Below, one piece after another: positions 8,532 to 20,365 of a stretch of 64,000 nt of DNA. The DNA comes from Kribbella albertanoniae (GTDB lineage Bacteria > Actinomycetota > Actinomycetes > Propionibacteriales > Kribbellaceae). Positions within the stretch are counted from its first letter, which is position 1. Every line of letters begins with the position of its first letter. Below the pieces are notes generated by a model. That model searched no databases. It was not told the origin of the DNA and saw nothing but the letters and a program-made list of their open reading frames with translations. The position numbers were made by a program, and so were the translations under genes. The stretch is taken from positions 17,053 to 81,052 of the forward strand of contig NZ_SMKA01000011.1 in the NCBI RefSeq assembly GCF_004348455.1, in the 5' to 3' direction.

Positions 8532-9356
8532 TCAGTCGGCGAGCGCGCCGCAGGTGATCCCGAGCTCCGCGAGCTTGGCCGCACCACCGTCGAGCGAGGT
8601 CAGCACCCACGGTCCTTGCGGAGTGAGAGTGAACGTGTGCTCAGTGTGAGCAGCCGCGAGACCGTCGTCGGTCACCACGGTCCAGTCGTCGTCGAGCGTG
8701 TGATTGTCCTGCTTGCCGAGCGTCAGCATCGGCTCGACCGCGAGCGCCAGGCCCTCGACCAGCTTCGGGCCGCGACCCGGCTTGCCGAAGTTCGGCACGT
8801 TCGGCGGCTGGTGCATCGCCGAGCCGATCCCGTGCCCGACGAAGTCCTCGACAATCCCGTACGACGAGTTGGCGCGCACGTGGGCCTCGACCGCGGCCGA
8901 GATGTCGGTCAACCGGCCACCGAGCTTGGCGGCCGCGAAACCCCGCCACATCGACTCCTCGCAGATCCGGGCCAGCTCGAGCAGGTCGTCGCCGACCGTG
9001 CCGACCGGCACCGAGATCGCGGCGTCGCCGTGCCACCCGTTCACGATCGCACCGCAGTCGATCGAGATCAGGTCGCCCTCGGCGAGCACCCGCTCGCCGG
9101 GGATGCCATGCACGATCTCGTCGTTCACCGAGGCACAGATCGAGCCGGTGAAACCGTGGTAGCCCTTGAACGATGGCGTCGCACCGGAAGAGCGGATGTT
9201 GTCCTCGGCGATCGCGTCCAGCTCACCGGTGGTGATCCCGGGCTTGACGGCGTCGCGGAGCAGTTCCAGCGTGCGGCCGACCACCAGGCCGGCCGCACGC
9301 ATGGCGAGGATCTGCTCGCGGGTCTTGATCTCGATCCCGCGGTCCTTGAAAATCAT
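8532..9356 (-). CDS. map: Type I methionine aminopeptidase
   Basis: 274 aa pita-bread metalloprotease. Metal ligands are visible in SIDCGAIVNGWHGDAA (two Asp), in VGHGIGSAMHQPP (His) and in two later Glu-containing strands. It removes initiator Met from nascent proteins. It lies 8 nt after adk in the order secY-adk-map typical of actinobacteria. The start MIFKDRGIEIKT agrees with family length. Confidence 0.95.
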   Translation of the reverse strand: MIFKDRGIEIKTREQILAMRAAGLVVGRTLELLRDAVKPGITTGELDAIAEDNIRSSGATPSFKGYHGFTGSICASVNDEIVHGIPGERVLAEGDLISIDCGAIVNGWHGDAAISVPVGTVGDDLLELARICEESMWRGFAAAKLGGRLTDISAAVEAHVRANSSYGIVEDFVGHGIGSAMHQPPNVPNFGKPGRGPKLVEGLALAVEPMLTLGKQDNHTLDDDWTVVTDDGLAAAHTEHTFTLTPQGPWVLTSLDGGAAKLAELGITCGALAD

Positions 9357-9363
9357 TCGTCCT

Positions 9364-9936
9364 TCAGTCGGTCAGTGATTTGAGTGCGGCGATGACGCGC
9401 TCGCTGACCTCGTCGATCTCGCCGACGCCGTCGACCTCGACCAGCAGCCCGCGCTGGCCGTAGACCGCCAGCAGCGGCTTGGTCTCGGCGGTGTACACGT
9501 CCTGACGGTGCCGGATGACCTCTTCGGAGTCGTCCGTGCGGCCGTCGGTGTGGGCCCGCTTGGTCATCCGGTCCACCAGCACGTCGATGTCGGCGACCAG
9601 CGCCACCACCGCGTCCAGCTTGTGGCCGTGCTCGGCCAGGATGCCGTCCAGTGTGCCCACCTGGGCGAGGGTGCGCGGGTACCCGTCGAGCAGGAACCCG
9701 TCACCGGCGTCGGCCTCCGACAACCGGTCGCGCACCATCGCGTTGGTGACCTCGTCGGGAACGTAGTCCCCGGCGTCCATGAAGCGCTTGGCCTCGAGCC
9801 CGAGCGGCGTCTCGTCCTTCACGTTCGCTCGGAAGATGTCGCCGGTGGATACGGCCGGGATATTCAGGCGTTCCGCAAGCACCTTTGCCTGCGTGCCCTT
9901 GCCCGCCCCGGGCGGACCCATCAGCAACATTCTCAT
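9364..9936 (-). CDS. adk: Adenylate kinase
   Basis: 190 aa. P-loop [10 protein letters not shown] at residues 7-16, then [12 protein letters not shown], the [10 protein letters not shown] strand, and a short LID (about 127-140) without zinc cysteines. It interconverts AMP+ATP and 2 ADP. Its ATG shares one base with the secY stop (TGATG), so the two are coupled. Confidence 0.96.
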   Translation of the reverse strand: MRMLLMGPPGAGKGTQAKVLAERLNIPAVSTGDIFRANVKDETPLGLEAKRFMDAGDYVPDEVTNAMVRDRLSEADAGDGFLLDGYPRTLAQVGTLDGILAEHGHKLDAVVALVADIDVLVDRMTKRAHTDGRTDDSEEVIRHRQDVYTAETKPLLAVYGQRGLLVEVDGVGEIDEVSERVIAALKSLTD

Positions 9937-11237
9937 CAGCGCAAGAACCCTTCGTAGTTACGTTGCTGCAGCTGAGACTCAATCTGCTTCACCGTGTCCA
10001 GGCCCACGCCGACCATGATCAGGATCGACGTACCACCGAACGGGAAGTTCTGGTTCGCACCGGCCAGGACCAGCGCGATCAGCGGAATCAGAGACAGCAC
10101 GGCCAGGTAGATGGCACCCGGCAGAGTGATGCGGTTCAGCACGTAACTCAGGTATTCCTCGGTCGGCCGGCCGGCCCGGATGCCCGGGATGAAGCCGCCG
10201 TACTTCTTCATGTTGTCCGCGACTTCCTTCGGGTTGAAGGTGATCGAGACGTAGAAGTAGGTGAAGAACAGGATCAGAGCGACGTACACCGCCATGTAGA
10301 TCGGATGGTCGCCCTTGACCAGGTGTCCTTGGATCCAGATCGCCCATCCCTTGTCAGCTTGGAACTGACTGATCAGGACAGGTAGATACATCAGGCTGGA
10401 GGCGAAGATGACCGGGATGACACCGGCCTGGTTCACCTTCAGCGGGATGTAGGTCGAGGTACCGCCGAACATCTTGCGGCCGACCATCCGCTTGGCGTAC
10501 TGCACCGGGATCCGGCGCTGCGCCTGCTCGATGAAGATGACCGCGGCCATGATCACCAGACCGACGGCGATCACGACGAAGAAGGTCGCGAGACCCTTCT
10601 GCTTGCGGATGCTCCACAGGCTGGTCGGGAAGGTGGCGACGATCTGGGTGAAGATCAGGATCGACATACCGTTACCGACACCACGGTCGGTGATCAGCTC
10701 ACCGAGCCACATGATCACGCCGGTACCGGCGGTCATGGTCAGCACCATGATGGAGACGTGGAACCAGTCGTCCTTGTAAAGCAGCGGCTCGAGGCAGCCG
10801 GTGAACAACCGGCCCGGGGTCCGGGCCAGCGCCACGAAGGCCGTCGACTGCAGGATCGCCAGACCGACGGTCAGGAAACGGGTGTACTGGGTGATCTTGG
10901 CCTGGCCCGCCTGGCCTTCCTTCTTCAGCGACTCCAGCCGCGGGATCACCACGGTGAGCAGCTGCAGGATGATGCTGGCGGTGATGTACGGCATGATGCC
11001 GAGCGCGAAGATCGCGAGCTGCAGCAGCGCACCGCCGGAGAACAGGTTGATCAAGTTGTAGAGATTGGCGTTCGCGCCGTTCTCCGCACTCTTGATACAT
11101 GTTTGCAGCGACTGGACGTTCACGCCGGGGGCCGGCACGACGGAGCCGATCCGGAAGATCACGACGATGAAGAGCACGAACAAGATCTTCCGGCGCAGGT
11201 CCGGAGTCTTGAACGCGTTGGCAAAGGCGCCTAACAC
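9936..11237 (-). CDS. secY: Preprotein translocase subunit SecY
   Basis: 433 aa with about ten hydrophobic segments. Landmarks are [20 protein letters not shown] at the N-terminus, the plug/lateral-gate region, [20 protein letters not shown] and the end [12 protein letters not shown]. The GTG at 11237 is preceded by GGGAGGACAGG. An upstream ATG in the same frame adds residues unlike SecY. SecY is the membrane channel for signal-peptide proteins. A 135-nt gap to rplO shows no clear terminator. Confidence 0.95.
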   Translation of the reverse strand: MLGAFANAFKTPDLRRKILFVLFIVVIFRIGSVVPAPGVNVQSLQTCIKSAENGANANLYNLINLFSGGALLQLAIFALGIMPYITASIILQLLTVVIPRLESLKKEGQAGQAKITQYTRFLTVGLAILQSTAFVALARTPGRLFTGCLEPLLYKDDWFHVSIMVLTMTAGTGVIMWLGELITDRGVGNGMSILIFTQIVATFPTSLWSIRKQKGLATFFVVIAVGLVIMAAVIFIEQAQRRIPVQYAKRMVGRKMFGGTSTYIPLKVNQAGVIPVIFASSLMYLPVLISQFQADKGWAIWIQGHLVKGDHPIYMAVYVALILFFTYFYVSITFNPKEVADNMKKYGGFIPGIRAGRPTEEYLSYVLNRITLPGAIYLAVLSLIPLIALVLAGANQNFPFGGTSILIMVGVGLDTVKQIESQLQQRNYEGFLR

Positions 11238-11372
11238 CCTGTCCTCCCACATGTTTCCTCTGCCCCGGGCAGGGCAGGGGTCTGGCATAGCAGCCGGGCA
11301 AGAGACGAACCAGGGCCCGTCCGACCGGTGCAGAGTATCAAGCACCGGGCGTTACGAGCCCTGGACCGCATG

Positions 11373-11813
11373 TCACACCTCGGTGGTGGTCCCCCCGGCG
11401 GCCTGGATCTTGTCCAGAGCCGACTTCGAGAACTTGTGCGCCGAGACCTGCAGAGCAACGGTCAGTTCGCCGTCACCCAGCACCTTCACCGGCTGACCAC
11501 GACGGACCGCGCCCTTGGCGACCAGTTCGGCAATGCCGACCTCGCCACCTTCGGGGAACAGTTGTCCGAGCTTGTCCAGGTTAACGACCTGGAACTCCAC
11601 TCGGTTCCTGCTCTTGAAGCCCTTCAGCTTCGGCAGCCGCATGTGCTGCGGCATCTGGCCACCCTCGAAGTACTCGGGGATGTTGTTACGGGCCTTGCTG
11701 CCCTTGGTACCGCGGCCGGCCGTCTTACCCTTGGAACCCTCACCACGACCCACGCGGGTCTTGGCGGTCTTGGCTCCGGGCGCCGGACGCAGGTGGTGAA
11801 CCTTGAGCGCCAT
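11373..11813 (-). CDS. rplO: 50S ribosomal protein L15
   Basis: 146 aa. [20 protein letters not shown] and the Gly-rich [19 protein letters not shown] stretch are uL15 signatures. It starts one base after the rpmD stop codon. Penultimate gene of the spc operon before secY. Confidence 0.97.
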   Translation of the reverse strand: MALKVHHLRPAPGAKTAKTRVGRGEGSKGKTAGRGTKGSKARNNIPEYFEGGQMPQHMRLPKLKGFKSRNRVEFQVVNLDKLGQLFPEGGEVGIAELVAKGAVRRGQPVKVLGDGELTVALQVSAHKFSKSALDKIQAAGGTTTEV

Positions 11814-11814
11814 G

Positions 11815-11997
11815 TCAGTCAACCTCTTCGACGGTGATGAGGTGGCGAACCGCGCGCACCATGCCACGCACCTCGGGACGGTCCTCGTGGACGGCGCTGT
11901 CGCCGATCCGCTTGACGCCCAGGGTCCGCAGCGTGTCGCGCTGGTTCTGCTTGCCACCGATGCCGGAACGGGTCTGCGTCACCTTCAAGCGTGCCAT
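11815..11997 (-). CDS. rpmD: 50S ribosomal protein L30
   Basis: 60 aa: [20 protein letters not shown], then [17 protein letters not shown], matching uL30. The ATG overlaps the rpsE stop by one base (TGATG). Too short to be conspicuous, but its position between rpsE and rplO is canonical. Confidence 0.96.
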   Translation of the reverse strand: MARLKVTQTRSGIGGKQNQRDTLRTLGVKRIGDSAVHEDRPEVRGMVRAVRHLITVEEVD

Positions 11998-12596
11998 CAG
12001 GATGCCGCCTCCGCCCGCGCCTTCAGCAGTGCCGCCGGAGCGACGTGCTCGACCGGCAGGCCACGGCGCGCGGCCACGGCCTCCGGGGTCTCCAGGGCCT
12101 GCAGCGCGGCCACCGTGGCGTGCACCACGTTGATCGCGTTGGAGGAACCCAGCGACTTGCTCAGGATGTCGTGGATCCCGGCGCACTCCAGTACGGCGCG
12201 CGCCGAGCCACCCGCGATCACACCGGTACCGGGAGCGGCCGGACGCAGCATGACGACGCCTGCGGCCTTCTCGCCCTGGACCGGGTGCGGGATGGTGCCC
12301 TGGATCCGCGGCACCTTGAAGAACGACTTCTTGGCCTCCTCGACACCCTTGGCGATCGCCGCGGGCACCTCCTTGGCCTTGCCGTAACCCACACCGACGG
12401 TGCCTTCACCGTCGCCGACGACCACGAGGGCGGTGAAGCTGAAGCGACGACCACCCTTCACGACCTTGGCAACACGGTTGATGGCAACCACGCGCTCGAT
12501 GTAGGCGGTCTTGTCAGCTGCCGCACCACGACCACCGTCGCGGCCGCGGCGCTCACCACCGGCGCCGCCTCCGCGACGCTGCTGGCCTCCGCTCAT
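11997..12596 (-). CDS. rpsE: 30S ribosomal protein S5
   Basis: 199 aa. The S5 double-stranded RNA-binding domain covers about 35-100 ([20 protein letters not shown]), and the C-terminal domain has [16 protein letters not shown]. The first ~30 residues form an unusual Gly/Arg-rich extension with repeated RRGG and RGR units. S5 is involved in decoding accuracy and mRNA unwinding at the entry channel. Confidence 0.96.
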   Translation of the reverse strand: MSGGQQRRGGGAGGERRGRDGGRGAAADKTAYIERVVAINRVAKVVKGGRRFSFTALVVVGDGEGTVGVGYGKAKEVPAAIAKGVEEAKKSFFKVPRIQGTIPHPVQGEKAAGVVMLRPAAPGTGVIAGGSARAVLECAGIHDILSKSLGSSNAINVVHATVAALQALETPEAVAARRGLPVEHVAPAALLKARAEAAS

Positions 12597-12627
12597 TTCG
12601 AACTACCTTCCCTCTTGTTGGTCGCCA

Positions 12628-13011
12628 TCAGAAACCGAGCCCGTTCTCACGAGCGGCGTCGGCCAGGGCCGCGATCCGTCCGTGGTACTTGTTGCCGGCG
12701 CGGTCGAAGACGACCGCCTCGATGCCCGCAGCCTTGGCCCGGTCGGCGATCAGGCCGCCGACGGTCTTGGCCTTGTCGGTCTTGTTGTCGCTCGCACCCC
12801 GCAGGTCGGCCTCCATGGTGGAGGCGGAGACCAGCGTCTTGCCGGCCACGTCGTCGATGACCTGAACGAACAGGTGCTTCGACGACTTGGTGACGACGAG
12901 GCGCGGCCGATCCGGCGTTCCGTTGATCTTCTTCCGGACGCGGATCTGGCGGCGCAGACGCGACGCCGTCTTCTTGGCGGAGTGCTTGTTGTGACGCAGT
13001 CCGATCGCCAT
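12628..13011 (-). CDS. rplR: 50S ribosomal protein L18
   Basis: 127 aa. [20 protein letters not shown] near the start and the end [12 protein letters not shown] are typical uL18, a 5S-rRNA-binding protein. It starts 2 nt downstream of the rplF stop. Confidence 0.96.
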   Translation of the reverse strand: MAIGLRHNKHSAKKTASRLRRQIRVRKKINGTPDRPRLVVTKSSKHLFVQVIDDVAGKTLVSASTMEADLRGASDNKTDKAKTVGGLIADRAKAAGIEAVVFDRAGNKYHGRIAALADAARENGLGF

Positions 13012-13013
13012 GG

Positions 13014-13556
13014 TTACTTACCAGCCTTTCCGACCTTGCGGCGGACCTGCTCGCCGGCGTACCGCACACCCTTGCCCTTGTACGGCTCGGGCTTGCGCAG
13101 CTTGCGGATGTTGGCAGCGACCTCGCCGACCGACTGCTTGTCGATCCCGACGACCGAGAAGCGGGTCGGGGCCTCGACGTTGAACGTGATGCCCTCGGGA
13201 GCGTCCACCGTGATGGTGTGGCTGTACCCGAGCGAGAACTCCAGCTGGGTCGGTCCCTTGGACAGGACGCGGTACCCGACGCCGACGATCTCGAGCTTCT
13301 TCTCGTAGCCGTCCGTCACGCCGGTCACCAGGTTGGCGATCAGGGTGCGGGACAGACCGTGCAGTTCCTTGCTCTTGCGCTGCTCGTCCGGACGCGAGAC
13401 GGCGATCGTGCCGTCCTCGTCGCGAGCGACCGCGATGGGCTCCGCAACAACGTGCGAGAGCTGGCCCTTGGGACCCTTCACGGTGACCGTCTGGCCGTCG
13501 ATCGTGACGTCGACGCCGGACGGGACCGTGATCGGGAGCTTACCGATGCGAGACAT
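13014..13556 (-). CDS. rplF: 50S ribosomal protein L6
   Basis: 180 aa. [19 protein letters not shown] at the start and the C-terminal [19 protein letters not shown] motif, the conserved uL6 KGKGIRY segment. L6 sits near the GTPase centre. Confidence 0.97.
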   Translation of the reverse strand: MSRIGKLPITVPSGVDVTIDGQTVTVKGPKGQLSHVVAEPIAVARDEDGTIAVSRPDEQRKSKELHGLSRTLIANLVTGVTDGYEKKLEIVGVGYRVLSKGPTQLEFSLGYSHTITVDAPEGITFNVEAPTRFSVVGIDKQSVGEVAANIRKLRKPEPYKGKGVRYAGEQVRRKVGKAGK

Positions 13557-13583
13557 GAGAGTGGTCCTCCTTCCGGTTCTTCG

Positions 13584-13991
13584 TCACCAGACGTAGGCGA
13601 GGACTTCCCCGCCAACGCCCTTGTGCTTGGCCTGACGGTCGGTCAGCAGTCCCTGGGAGGTCGAGATGATCGCGACACCCAGGCCACCGAGGACCTTCGG
13701 CAGGTTGGTCGACTTCGCGTAGACCCGCAGGCCCGGCTTCGAGATCCGGCGGACGCCCGCGATGGAACGCTCCCGGGTCGGGCCGAACTTGAGGTCGACG
13801 ATCAGGGTCTTGCCGACGGCGCCCTCTTTGGGCTCCTCCACCTTGTAGGAGGAGATGTAGCCCTCCTGCTGGAGGATGTCGGCGATGCCCTGCTTGATCT
13901 TGCTGTACGGCATCGAGGTCGACTCGTGGTACGCCTGGTTGGCGTTGCGCAGACGCGTCAGCATGTCTGCGATCGGGTCGGTCATTGTCAT
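13584..13991 (-). CDS. rpsH: 30S ribosomal protein S8
   Basis: 135 aa. [19 protein letters not shown] at the N-terminus and the C-terminal [20 protein letters not shown] motif are uS8 signatures. The second Met (13985) is an equally possible start. In other bacteria S8 represses this operon. Confidence 0.96.
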   Translation of the reverse strand: MTMTDPIADMLTRLRNANQAYHESTSMPYSKIKQGIADILQQEGYISSYKVEEPKEGAVGKTLIVDLKFGPTRERSIAGVRRISKPGLRVYAKSTNLPKVLGGLGVAIISTSQGLLTDRQAKHKGVGGEVLAYVW

Positions 13992-14082
13992 GGCCTGGGG
14001 CCTCTTTCCCGCCGTGGTTTCGCCGGCCGGCGACCTACGGTGACTAGATGGTGAAGGGAGAAACGATCAGGGGTGGAGACGG

Positions 14083-14268
14083 TCACCAGCTGGACTTGGT
14101 CACACCGGGCAGCTCGCCCCGGTGCGCCATCTCCCGCAGGCAGATCCGGCAGAGGCCGAACTTGCGGAAGACCGCCTTCGGCCGGCCGCAGCGCTGGCAA
14201 CGCGTGTAACCGCGCACCGCGAACTTCGGCGTCCGGGCCTGCTTGACCTTCAGTGCTGTCTTCGCCAC
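14083..14268 (-). CDS. rpsZ: 30S ribosomal protein S14, zinc-binding type Z
   Basis: 61 aa. [20 protein letters not shown], then a zinc ribbon [10 protein letters not shown]...CRICLR (two CxxC pairs). This is the short C+ form normally encoded in the spc operon. It starts one base after the rplE stop. Confidence 0.96.
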   Translation of the reverse strand: MAKTALKVKQARTPKFAVRGYTRCQRCGRPKAVFRKFGLCRICLREMAHRGELPGVTKSSW

Positions 14269-14269
14269 G

Positions 14270-14839
14270 TCAGTTCTCCTTGAACGGGAAGCCGAGTGCC
14301 CGCAGCAGGGCCCGGCCCTCGTCGTCGTTCTTGGCGGTGGTCACCACGGTGATGTCCATGCCGCGGACCCGGTCGATGCGGTCCTGGTTGATCTCGTGGA
14401 ACATCACCTGCTCGGTCAGGCCGAAGGTGTAGTTCCCGGTGCCGTCGAACTGCTTCGGGGACAGACCGCGGAAGTCGCGGATCCGGGGCAGCGCCAGCGA
14501 CAGCAGCCGGTCCAGGAACTCCCACATCCGGTCGCCGCGCAGCGTGACGTGCGCGCCGATCGGCATGCCCTCACGCAGCTTGAACTGGGCGATCGACTTG
14601 CGGGCCTTGGTCACCTGCGGCTTCTGGCCGGTGATCGCGGCCAGGTCCTTGACGGCACCCTCGATCAGCTTGGAGTCACGGGCCGCCTCGCCGACGCCCA
14701 TGTTCACCACGATCTTGGTCAGGCCGGGGACCTGCATCACGTTGGCGTAGCTGAACTCCTCGTTCAGCTTGCCGACGATCTCCTCGCGGTACTTGGTCTT
14801 CAACCGCGGCAGAACCCGCTCGGTCACGGTCTCGGTCAT
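14270..14839 (-). CDS. rplE: 50S ribosomal protein L5
   Basis: 189 aa. [19 protein letters not shown] and the C-terminal [19 protein letters not shown] are conserved uL5 segments. Binds 5S rRNA and contacts P-site tRNA. Its ATG overlaps the rplX stop. Confidence 0.96.
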   Translation of the reverse strand: MTETVTERVLPRLKTKYREEIVGKLNEEFSYANVMQVPGLTKIVVNMGVGEAARDSKLIEGAVKDLAAITGQKPQVTKARKSIAQFKLREGMPIGAHVTLRGDRMWEFLDRLLSLALPRIRDFRGLSPKQFDGTGNYTFGLTEQVMFHEINQDRIDRVRGMDITVVTTAKNDDEGRALLRALGFPFKEN

Positions 14840-15228
14840 CAGATCTCCTCGCCGGTACGCCGAGCGATCCGAACACTCCGGAAACCGGCGTACGTCGAAC
14901 CGTCGGGGCGCCGCTTCTGCACCTCGACGCGGTTGTAGCCGACGCGGGTGGTCACCTTCTGCTTCTTGCCGTCCTTCTCGACCTCGACCAGAAGCATCAC
15001 GTTGGAGACGTGGATCGGGGCTTCCTGGGTGACGATGCCACCCGTGGTGCCGCCGCGCTGGGCCTGCTGCACCTTGGTGTGCTTCTTGACCCGGTTCACG
15101 CCTTCGACGATGACCTTCTCGGCATCGGGCAGGACCTGAATGATCTTGCCTTCGAGACCCTTGGACTTACCGGCGATCACGCGGACCTGATCGCCCTTCT
15201 TCACGTGCAACTTGCGCTGGGCAGCCAT
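14839..15228 (-). CDS. rplX: 50S ribosomal protein L24
   Basis: 129 aa with the N-terminal KOW motif ([20 protein letters not shown]) and [12 protein letters not shown]. It is about 20 residues longer at the C-terminus than many bacterial uL24 proteins ([18 protein letters not shown], then an Arg-rich end). It initiates 50S assembly. Separated from rplN by one base. Confidence 0.95.
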   Translation of the reverse strand: MAAQRKLHVKKGDQVRVIAGKSKGLEGKIIQVLPDAEKVIVEGVNRVKKHTKVQQAQRGGTTGGIVTQEAPIHVSNVMLLVEVEKDGKKQKVTTRVGYNRVEVQKRRPDGSTYAGFRSVRIARRTGEEI

Positions 15229-15229
15229 C

Positions 15230-15598
15230 TCAGAGCACCTCCGGTGCGAGCGAGATGATCTTCATGAAGCGCTTCTCGCGCAGCTCCCGGCCGACCGGCC
15301 CGAAGATACGGGTGCCCCGCGGCTCGCCATCGGCCTTGAGGATCACGGCGGCGTTCTCGTCGAACCGGATGTAGGAGCCGTCCGGACGCCGGCGCTCCTT
15401 CACGGTGCGAACGATGACGGCCTTGACGACGTCGCCCTTCTTGACGCCGCCACCCGGGATCGCGTCCTTGACGGTGGCGACGATCGTGTCACCGACACCG
15501 GCGTAGCGCCGACCGGAGCCACCGAGAACGCGGATGCAAAGAATTTCCTTTGCGCCCGTGTTGTCGGCGACCTTCAGTCGCGACTCCTGCTGGATCAT
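15230..15598 (-). CDS. rplN: 50S ribosomal protein L14
   Basis: 122 aa. [20 protein letters not shown] and [20 protein letters not shown] are uL14 hallmarks. The gap of about 110 nt to rpsQ is unusually wide for this operon; I see no gene in it. In Mycobacterium tuberculosis the sulfatase gene atsA and its FGE lie exactly here, from memory; in this genome they lie at 48.5-50.9 kb instead. Confidence 0.96.
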   Translation of the reverse strand: MIQQESRLKVADNTGAKEILCIRVLGGSGRRYAGVGDTIVATVKDAIPGGGVKKGDVVKAVIVRTVKERRRPDGSYIRFDENAAVILKADGEPRGTRIFGPVGRELREKRFMKIISLAPEVL

Positions 15599-15709
15599 CT
15601 GTTGATCTCCTGGTTGTCTCGCTGGTTCTCATTCACATGAGCCTTGCGGAACGAATAATTTCGATTGGTTTCCGGTCGGGGACCGGACCGCTTGCGGTGC
15701 CTGCTCGAG

Positions 15710-16006
15710 TTACTTGGCCTTCTCGAGGATCTCGACGACGCGCCAGCGCTTGGTAGCCGACAGCGGCCGGGTCTCCATCAGGAGGACCCGGTCGCCGATA
15801 CCGGCGGCGTTCTGCTCGTCGTGTGCCTTGAGCTTGCTCGTGCGGCGGATGACCTTGCCGTAGAGCTTGTGCTTGACCCGGTCCTCGACCTCGACGGTGA
15901 CGGTCTTGTCCATCTTGTCGCTCAGCACCAGGCCCTCACGGGTCTTGCGGCTGCTGCGCGCCTCGGGGGTCGTGCTCACGGTCTCGTCCTTCACGTTCTC
16001 GGTCAT
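15710..16006 (-). CDS. rpsQ: 30S ribosomal protein S17
   Basis: 98 aa OB-fold protein. [20 protein letters not shown] and [19 protein letters not shown] are uS17 motifs. There is an N-terminal extension of about 20 acidic/polar residues. The ATG overlaps the rpmC stop by 4 nt. Confidence 0.95.
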   Translation of the reverse strand: MTENVKDETVSTTPEARSSRKTREGLVLSDKMDKTVTVEVEDRVKHKLYGKVIRRTSKLKAHDEQNAAGIGDRVLLMETRPLSATKRWRVVEILEKAK

Positions 16007-16296
16007 GCCTTCGCCTCGGCCTTCTCGCTGTCGTCCGCGGTCTCTGCGACCTCGGCCTCGGCCTCGGCGGCAACCGGGGCTTCGACCTCTTCGGTGATGC
16101 CGAGCGCACGCTCGGTCAGCACCGTGTAGATGCGGGCGATGTCCTTACGGACGGCACGCAGCCGGCCGTGTGACTCCAGCTGTCCGGTGGCAGCCTGGAA
16201 CCGGAGGTTGAACAGCTCCTCCTTGGCTTCACCGAGCTTGCTCAGCAGCTCGTCCCGGCCCAGGTTCCGCAGCTCGGCGGCGGTCAGGATAGCCAT
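16003..16296 (-). CDS. rpmC: 50S ribosomal protein L29 with acidic tail
   Basis: 97 aa; residues 1-70 are uL29 ([20 protein letters not shown] and [20 protein letters not shown]). The last ~25 residues are Ala/Glu-rich ([19 protein letters not shown]), longer than the usual 60-75 aa protein. L29 lies at the peptide exit tunnel, where trigger factor and SRP dock. Confidence 0.94.
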   Translation of the reverse strand: MAILTAAELRNLGRDELLSKLGEAKEELFNLRFQAATGQLESHGRLRAVRKDIARIYTVLTERALGITEEVEAPVAAEAEAEVAETADDSEKAEAKA

Positions 16297-16715
16297 CAGT
16301 TCTCACCTGCCTCTCGGGAGATGAAGCGGCACTTCATCGGCAACTTGTGGATCGCGCGGCGCATGGCCTCGCGGGCGACGTCCTCCGGCACACCGGAGAG
16401 CTCGAACATCACGCGACCCGACTTCACGTTCGCGATCCACCACTCGGGCGAACCCTTACCGGAACCCATCCGGGTCTCGGCCGGCTTCTTGGTCAGCGGG
16501 CGGTCCGGGTAGATGTTGATCCAGACCTTTCCGCCACGCTTGATGTGGCGGGTCATCGCGATACGCGCCGACTCGATCTGCCGGTTGGTGATGTAGTGGC
16601 TTTCCAGCGCCTGGATGCCGAACTCACCGAACGCCAGCGTGGTACCGCCCTTGGCAGCGCCGGAGCGCTTCGGGTGGTGCTGCTTGCGGTGCTTGACCTT
16701 GCGGGGGATGAGCAC
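16296..16715 (-). CDS. rplP: 50S ribosomal protein L16
   Basis: 139 aa. [20 protein letters not shown] and [19 protein letters not shown] are diagnostic uL16 segments. Located near the A-site tRNA. It starts three bases after the rpsC stop. Confidence 0.97.
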   Translation of the reverse strand: MLIPRKVKHRKQHHPKRSGAAKGGTTLAFGEFGIQALESHYITNRQIESARIAMTRHIKRGGKVWINIYPDRPLTKKPAETRMGSGKGSPEWWIANVKSGRVMFELSGVPEDVAREAMRRAIHKLPMKCRFISREAGEN

Positions 16716-16718
16716 GGT

Positions 16719-17576
<858 letters not shown>

Positions 17577-17577
17577 G

Positions 17578-18186
17578 TCAGGACTCCTTCTTCTCAGCGG
17601 TGGCCTTCTTGGCAGCCGCCTTCTTGGCGGTCGCCTTCTTGGCCGGCTTGTCGGCCGCCTCGGTCTTGTCGACCTTGTCGGCTGCAGCCTTCTTGGTTGC
17701 CTTCTTCGCCGGAGCCTTCTTGACCGTCTCGGCCTTGGCTTCGTCCGCCTTCTTGGCGGACTTGGCCGGTGCCTTGGCGGCGGGCTCCTCGATGACGCGC
17801 GGCTGGACAACCACAGTGATGTGGCTGGTCCGCTTGTCGATCCGGGTGGCCCGGCCCTGGGCGCGGGGGCGGTGACGCTTCAGCGTCGGTCCCTCGTCGA
17901 CCAGGATCTTCGAGACGATCAGCTCGTCCCGGCTCAGGTGCTCGGTGCCCTCGGCGTTCGCCGCGGCGCTGTCCACGACCTTGTACACGGTCGCGGCAGC
18001 GGCCTGCGGGGCGAACTTCAGAGTGGCGAGTGCGTCGTCGACGCCCACACCGCGCACCAGATCGGCCACGCGACGCGCCTTCATCGGCGTCACGCGGACG
18101 AAGCGCGCGACCGCGAAGGCCCCGGGCTGCTCGCCCAACAGGCTCTCGCGACGGGCACTGACGGCCCTACGCTCTTGAACGCTCAT
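17578..18186 (-). CDS. rplV: 50S ribosomal protein L22 with Lys/Ala-rich tail
   Basis: 202 aa. Residues 20-130 are uL22 ([19 protein letters not shown], then [20 protein letters not shown]), which lines the exit tunnel. From about residue 140 a repetitive KKA/AKKA tail of about 60 residues follows, resembling histone-H1-like actinobacterial extensions. Most uL22 proteins end near 115-130 aa. Confidence 0.95.
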   Translation of the reverse strand: MSVQERRAVSARRESLLGEQPGAFAVARFVRVTPMKARRVADLVRGVGVDDALATLKFAPQAAAATVYKVVDSAAANAEGTEHLSRDELIVSKILVDEGPTLKRHRPRAQGRATRIDKRTSHITVVVQPRVIEEPAAKAPAKSAKKADEAKAETVKKAPAKKATKKAAADKVDKTEAADKPAKKATAKKAAAKKATAEKKES

Positions 18187-18237
18187 GATGTTCGAATCTC
18201 TCCGTAGGTTGCTTTCGCGTCGTCAACTGACCAGCGG

Positions 18238-18519
18238 TCAGCGACGCCGTGACTTCCGGTCGTCCTTCTCGTGACCCTTGAACGTCCGGGTCGGGGCGAA
18301 CTCGCCGAGCTTGTGCCCGACCATCGCGTCCGTCACGAACACCGGCACGTGCTTGCGGCCGTCGTGCACCGCAATCGTGTGGCCGATCATGTCCGGCACG
18401 ATCATCGATCGGCGGGACCAGGTCTTGATGACATTCTTGGTGCCCTTTTCGTTCTGCACCTCCACCTTCTTTGCCAGGTGGTGGTCGACGAACGGGCCCT
18501 TCTTCAAGCTGCGTGGCAT
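18238..18519 (-). CDS. rpsS: 30S ribosomal protein S19
   Basis: 93 aa. [19 protein letters not shown] and [20 protein letters not shown] are uS19 motifs. Head protein interacting with S13. It ends about 50 nt before rplV. Confidence 0.97.
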   Translation of the reverse strand: MPRSLKKGPFVDHHLAKKVEVQNEKGTKNVIKTWSRRSMIVPDMIGHTIAVHDGRKHVPVFVTDAMVGHKLGEFAPTRTFKGHEKDDRKSRRR

Positions 18520-18534
18520 TCTGGCCGGCTCCTA

Positions 18535-19368
18535 TCAGCGCTTCTTGCCGGCCTTGCGGCGCCGGACGATCATGCGGTCGCTTTCCTTGCGGGTACGGGT
18601 ACGGCCCTCGGGCTTGCCCCACGGGGACACCGGGTGGCGTCCACCCGAGGTCTTACCCTCACCACCACCGTGCGGGTGGTCGACCGGGTTCATCGCGACA
18701 CCACGGACGGTCGGGCGCTTGCCCTTCCAGCGCATCCGGCCGGCCTTGCCCCAGTTGATGTTCGACTGCTCGCCGTTGCCGACCTCACCGAGGGTGGCGC
18801 GGCAGCGTACGTCGACCATCCGGACCTCGCCGGACGGCATCCGCAGGGTTGCCATCCGACCCTCCTTCGCCACCAGCTGAATGCTGGTACCGGCGGAGCG
18901 GCCCATCTTGGCGCCACCACCCGGACGCAGCTCGACCGCGTGGATCGTGGAGCCGACCGGGATGTTGCGCAGCGGCAGGTTGTTACCGATCTTGATGTCG
19001 GCGGCCGGACCGTTCTCGACGATCGTGCCCTGCTTCAGGTTGGTCGGGGCGAGGATGTAGCGCTTCTCGCCGTCGACGTAGTGCAGCAGTGCGATCCGGG
19101 CGGTGCGGTTCGGGTCGTACTCGATCTCCGCGACCTTGGCCGGAACGCCGTCCTTGTCGTACCGCTTGAAGTCGATCAGGCGGTACGCACGCTTGTGGCC
19201 GCCACCCTGGTGCCGAGTGGTGATCTTGCCGCTGTTGTTGCGGCCACCCTTCTTCGGCAGCGGACGCAGCAGCGACTTCTCAGGGGTCGAACGGGTGAGC
19301 TCGACGAAGTCGGCCACGCTCGAGCCACGACGGCCCGGCGTTGTCGGCTTGTATTTGCGGATACCCAT
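18535..19368 (-). CDS. rplB: 50S ribosomal protein L2
   Basis: 277 aa. [20 protein letters not shown] and the peptidyl-transferase-proximal segment [14 protein letters not shown] are uL2 signatures. Its ATG overlaps the rplW stop by one base. Confidence 0.97.
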   Translation of the reverse strand: MGIRKYKPTTPGRRGSSVADFVELTRSTPEKSLLRPLPKKGGRNNSGKITTRHQGGGHKRAYRLIDFKRYDKDGVPAKVAEIEYDPNRTARIALLHYVDGEKRYILAPTNLKQGTIVENGPAADIKIGNNLPLRNIPVGSTIHAVELRPGGGAKMGRSAGTSIQLVAKEGRMATLRMPSGEVRMVDVRCRATLGEVGNGEQSNINWGKAGRMRWKGKRPTVRGVAMNPVDHPHGGGEGKTSGGRHPVSPWGKPEGRTRTRKESDRMIVRRRKAGKKR

Positions 19369-19673
19369 TACGACTGGCCTCCGAAGATATCGATGCGGTC
19401 ATCGCCCTTGAGGGTGACGATCGCGCGCTTGGTGTCAGGGCGCTTGCCCCAGCCCGCGCGGGTCCGGCGACGCTTGCCCTTGCGGTTCAGCGTGTTGACG
19501 TCGTTGACCTTGACCTTGAACACCTTCTCGACCGCGAGCTTGATCTCGGTCTTGTTGGCGTCGGTGGCGACCTCGAACGTGTACTTCTGCTCGTCCAGCA
19601 GGCCGTAGCTCTTCTCGCTCACGACCGGCCGCAGCAGCACGTCCCGCGGGTCCTTGTTCACTCCGTGGCTCAT
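19368..19673 (-). CDS. rplW: 50S ribosomal protein L23
   Basis: 101 aa. [20 protein letters not shown] and [19 protein letters not shown] are uL23 motifs. Exit-tunnel docking site for trigger factor and SRP. It overlaps rplD by 4 nt. Confidence 0.96.
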   Translation of the reverse strand: MSHGVNKDPRDVLLRPVVSEKSYGLLDEQKYTFEVATDANKTEIKLAVEKVFKVKVNDVNTLNRKGKRRRTRAGWGKRPDTKRAIVTLKGDDRIDIFGGQS

Positions 19674-20365
19674 GCTTCAACCTCCTGCTCGGCCTCGGTC
19701 GACGTTGCGACGGCCTTCACGGACTTACCTTTCGGGGCGCCGGCGACGAAGCTGTCGAGGGCGGCCTTGGTGAAAACGACCGCGTCGCTGCAGAGCACGT
19801 CGTACGCGTTCAGCTGGTCGGCGGCGATCAGGTGCACGTGCTGGACGTTGCGCAGGCTCAGCCAGGTGCTCTCGTCGGCCCGGTCCACGACGACGAGCGC
19901 CTTACCCGGGTCGGTCACCTGGGCCAGGACGTTCAGCGCACCCTTGGTGGACGGGGTGTCGCCGTCGAGGAAACTCTCGACCACGTAGATCCGGCCGTCC
20001 CGGGCCCGGTCCGACAGCGAACCGCGGAGCGCGGCGGCGATCATCTTCTTCGGGGTCCGCTGGCTGTAGTCACGCGGCGTGGGGCCGTGGACGACGCCAC
20101 CACCGGTGAACTGCGGCGCGCGGGTCGACCCCTGACGGGCGCGACCGGTGCCCTTCTGGCGGTACGGCTTGGCGCCACCACCGGACACCTCGCCCCGGCG
20201 CTTGACCTTGTGCGTGCCCTGACGGGCCGCGGCCAGCTGCGCCACCACGACCTGGTGGATCAGCGGGATGTTGACCTGTACGTCGAACAGCTCGGCCGGA
20301 AGCTCGGCGGAACCCTTCTTGCTGACCTTGTCGCCCTTCACGGCGACGACGTCGACGGTGCTCAC
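19670..20365 (-). CDS. rplD: 50S ribosomal protein L4
   Basis: 231 aa. The basic tunnel loop is seen in [20 protein letters not shown] and [19 protein letters not shown]. It overlaps rplC by 4 nt and rplW by 4 nt, so rplC-rplD-rplW-rplB are translationally coupled. Confidence 0.96.
   Translation of the reverse strand: MSTVDVVAVKGDKVSKKGSAELPAELFDVQVNIPLIHQVVVAQLAAARQGTHKVKRRGEVSGGGAKPYRQKGTGRARQGSTRAPQFTGGGVVHGPTPRDYSQRTPKKMIAAALRGSLSDRARDGRIYVVESFLDGDTPSTKGALNVLAQVTDPGKALVVVDRADESTWLSLRNVQHVHLIAADQLNAYDVLCSDAVVFTKAALDSFVAGAPKGKSVKAVATSTEAEQEVEA

Noticed and set aside
11238..11345. Upstream ATG for secY
   Set aside because: The added residues are Pro/Cys/Arg-rich and unlike SecY; GTG 11237 has a GGGAGG ribosome site and the family N-terminus.
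17590..17770. Short regular repeats that could suggest a CRISPR or satellite array
   Set aside because: They are in-frame KKA/AKKA codons of the L22 tail, with no constant repeat-spacer pattern.
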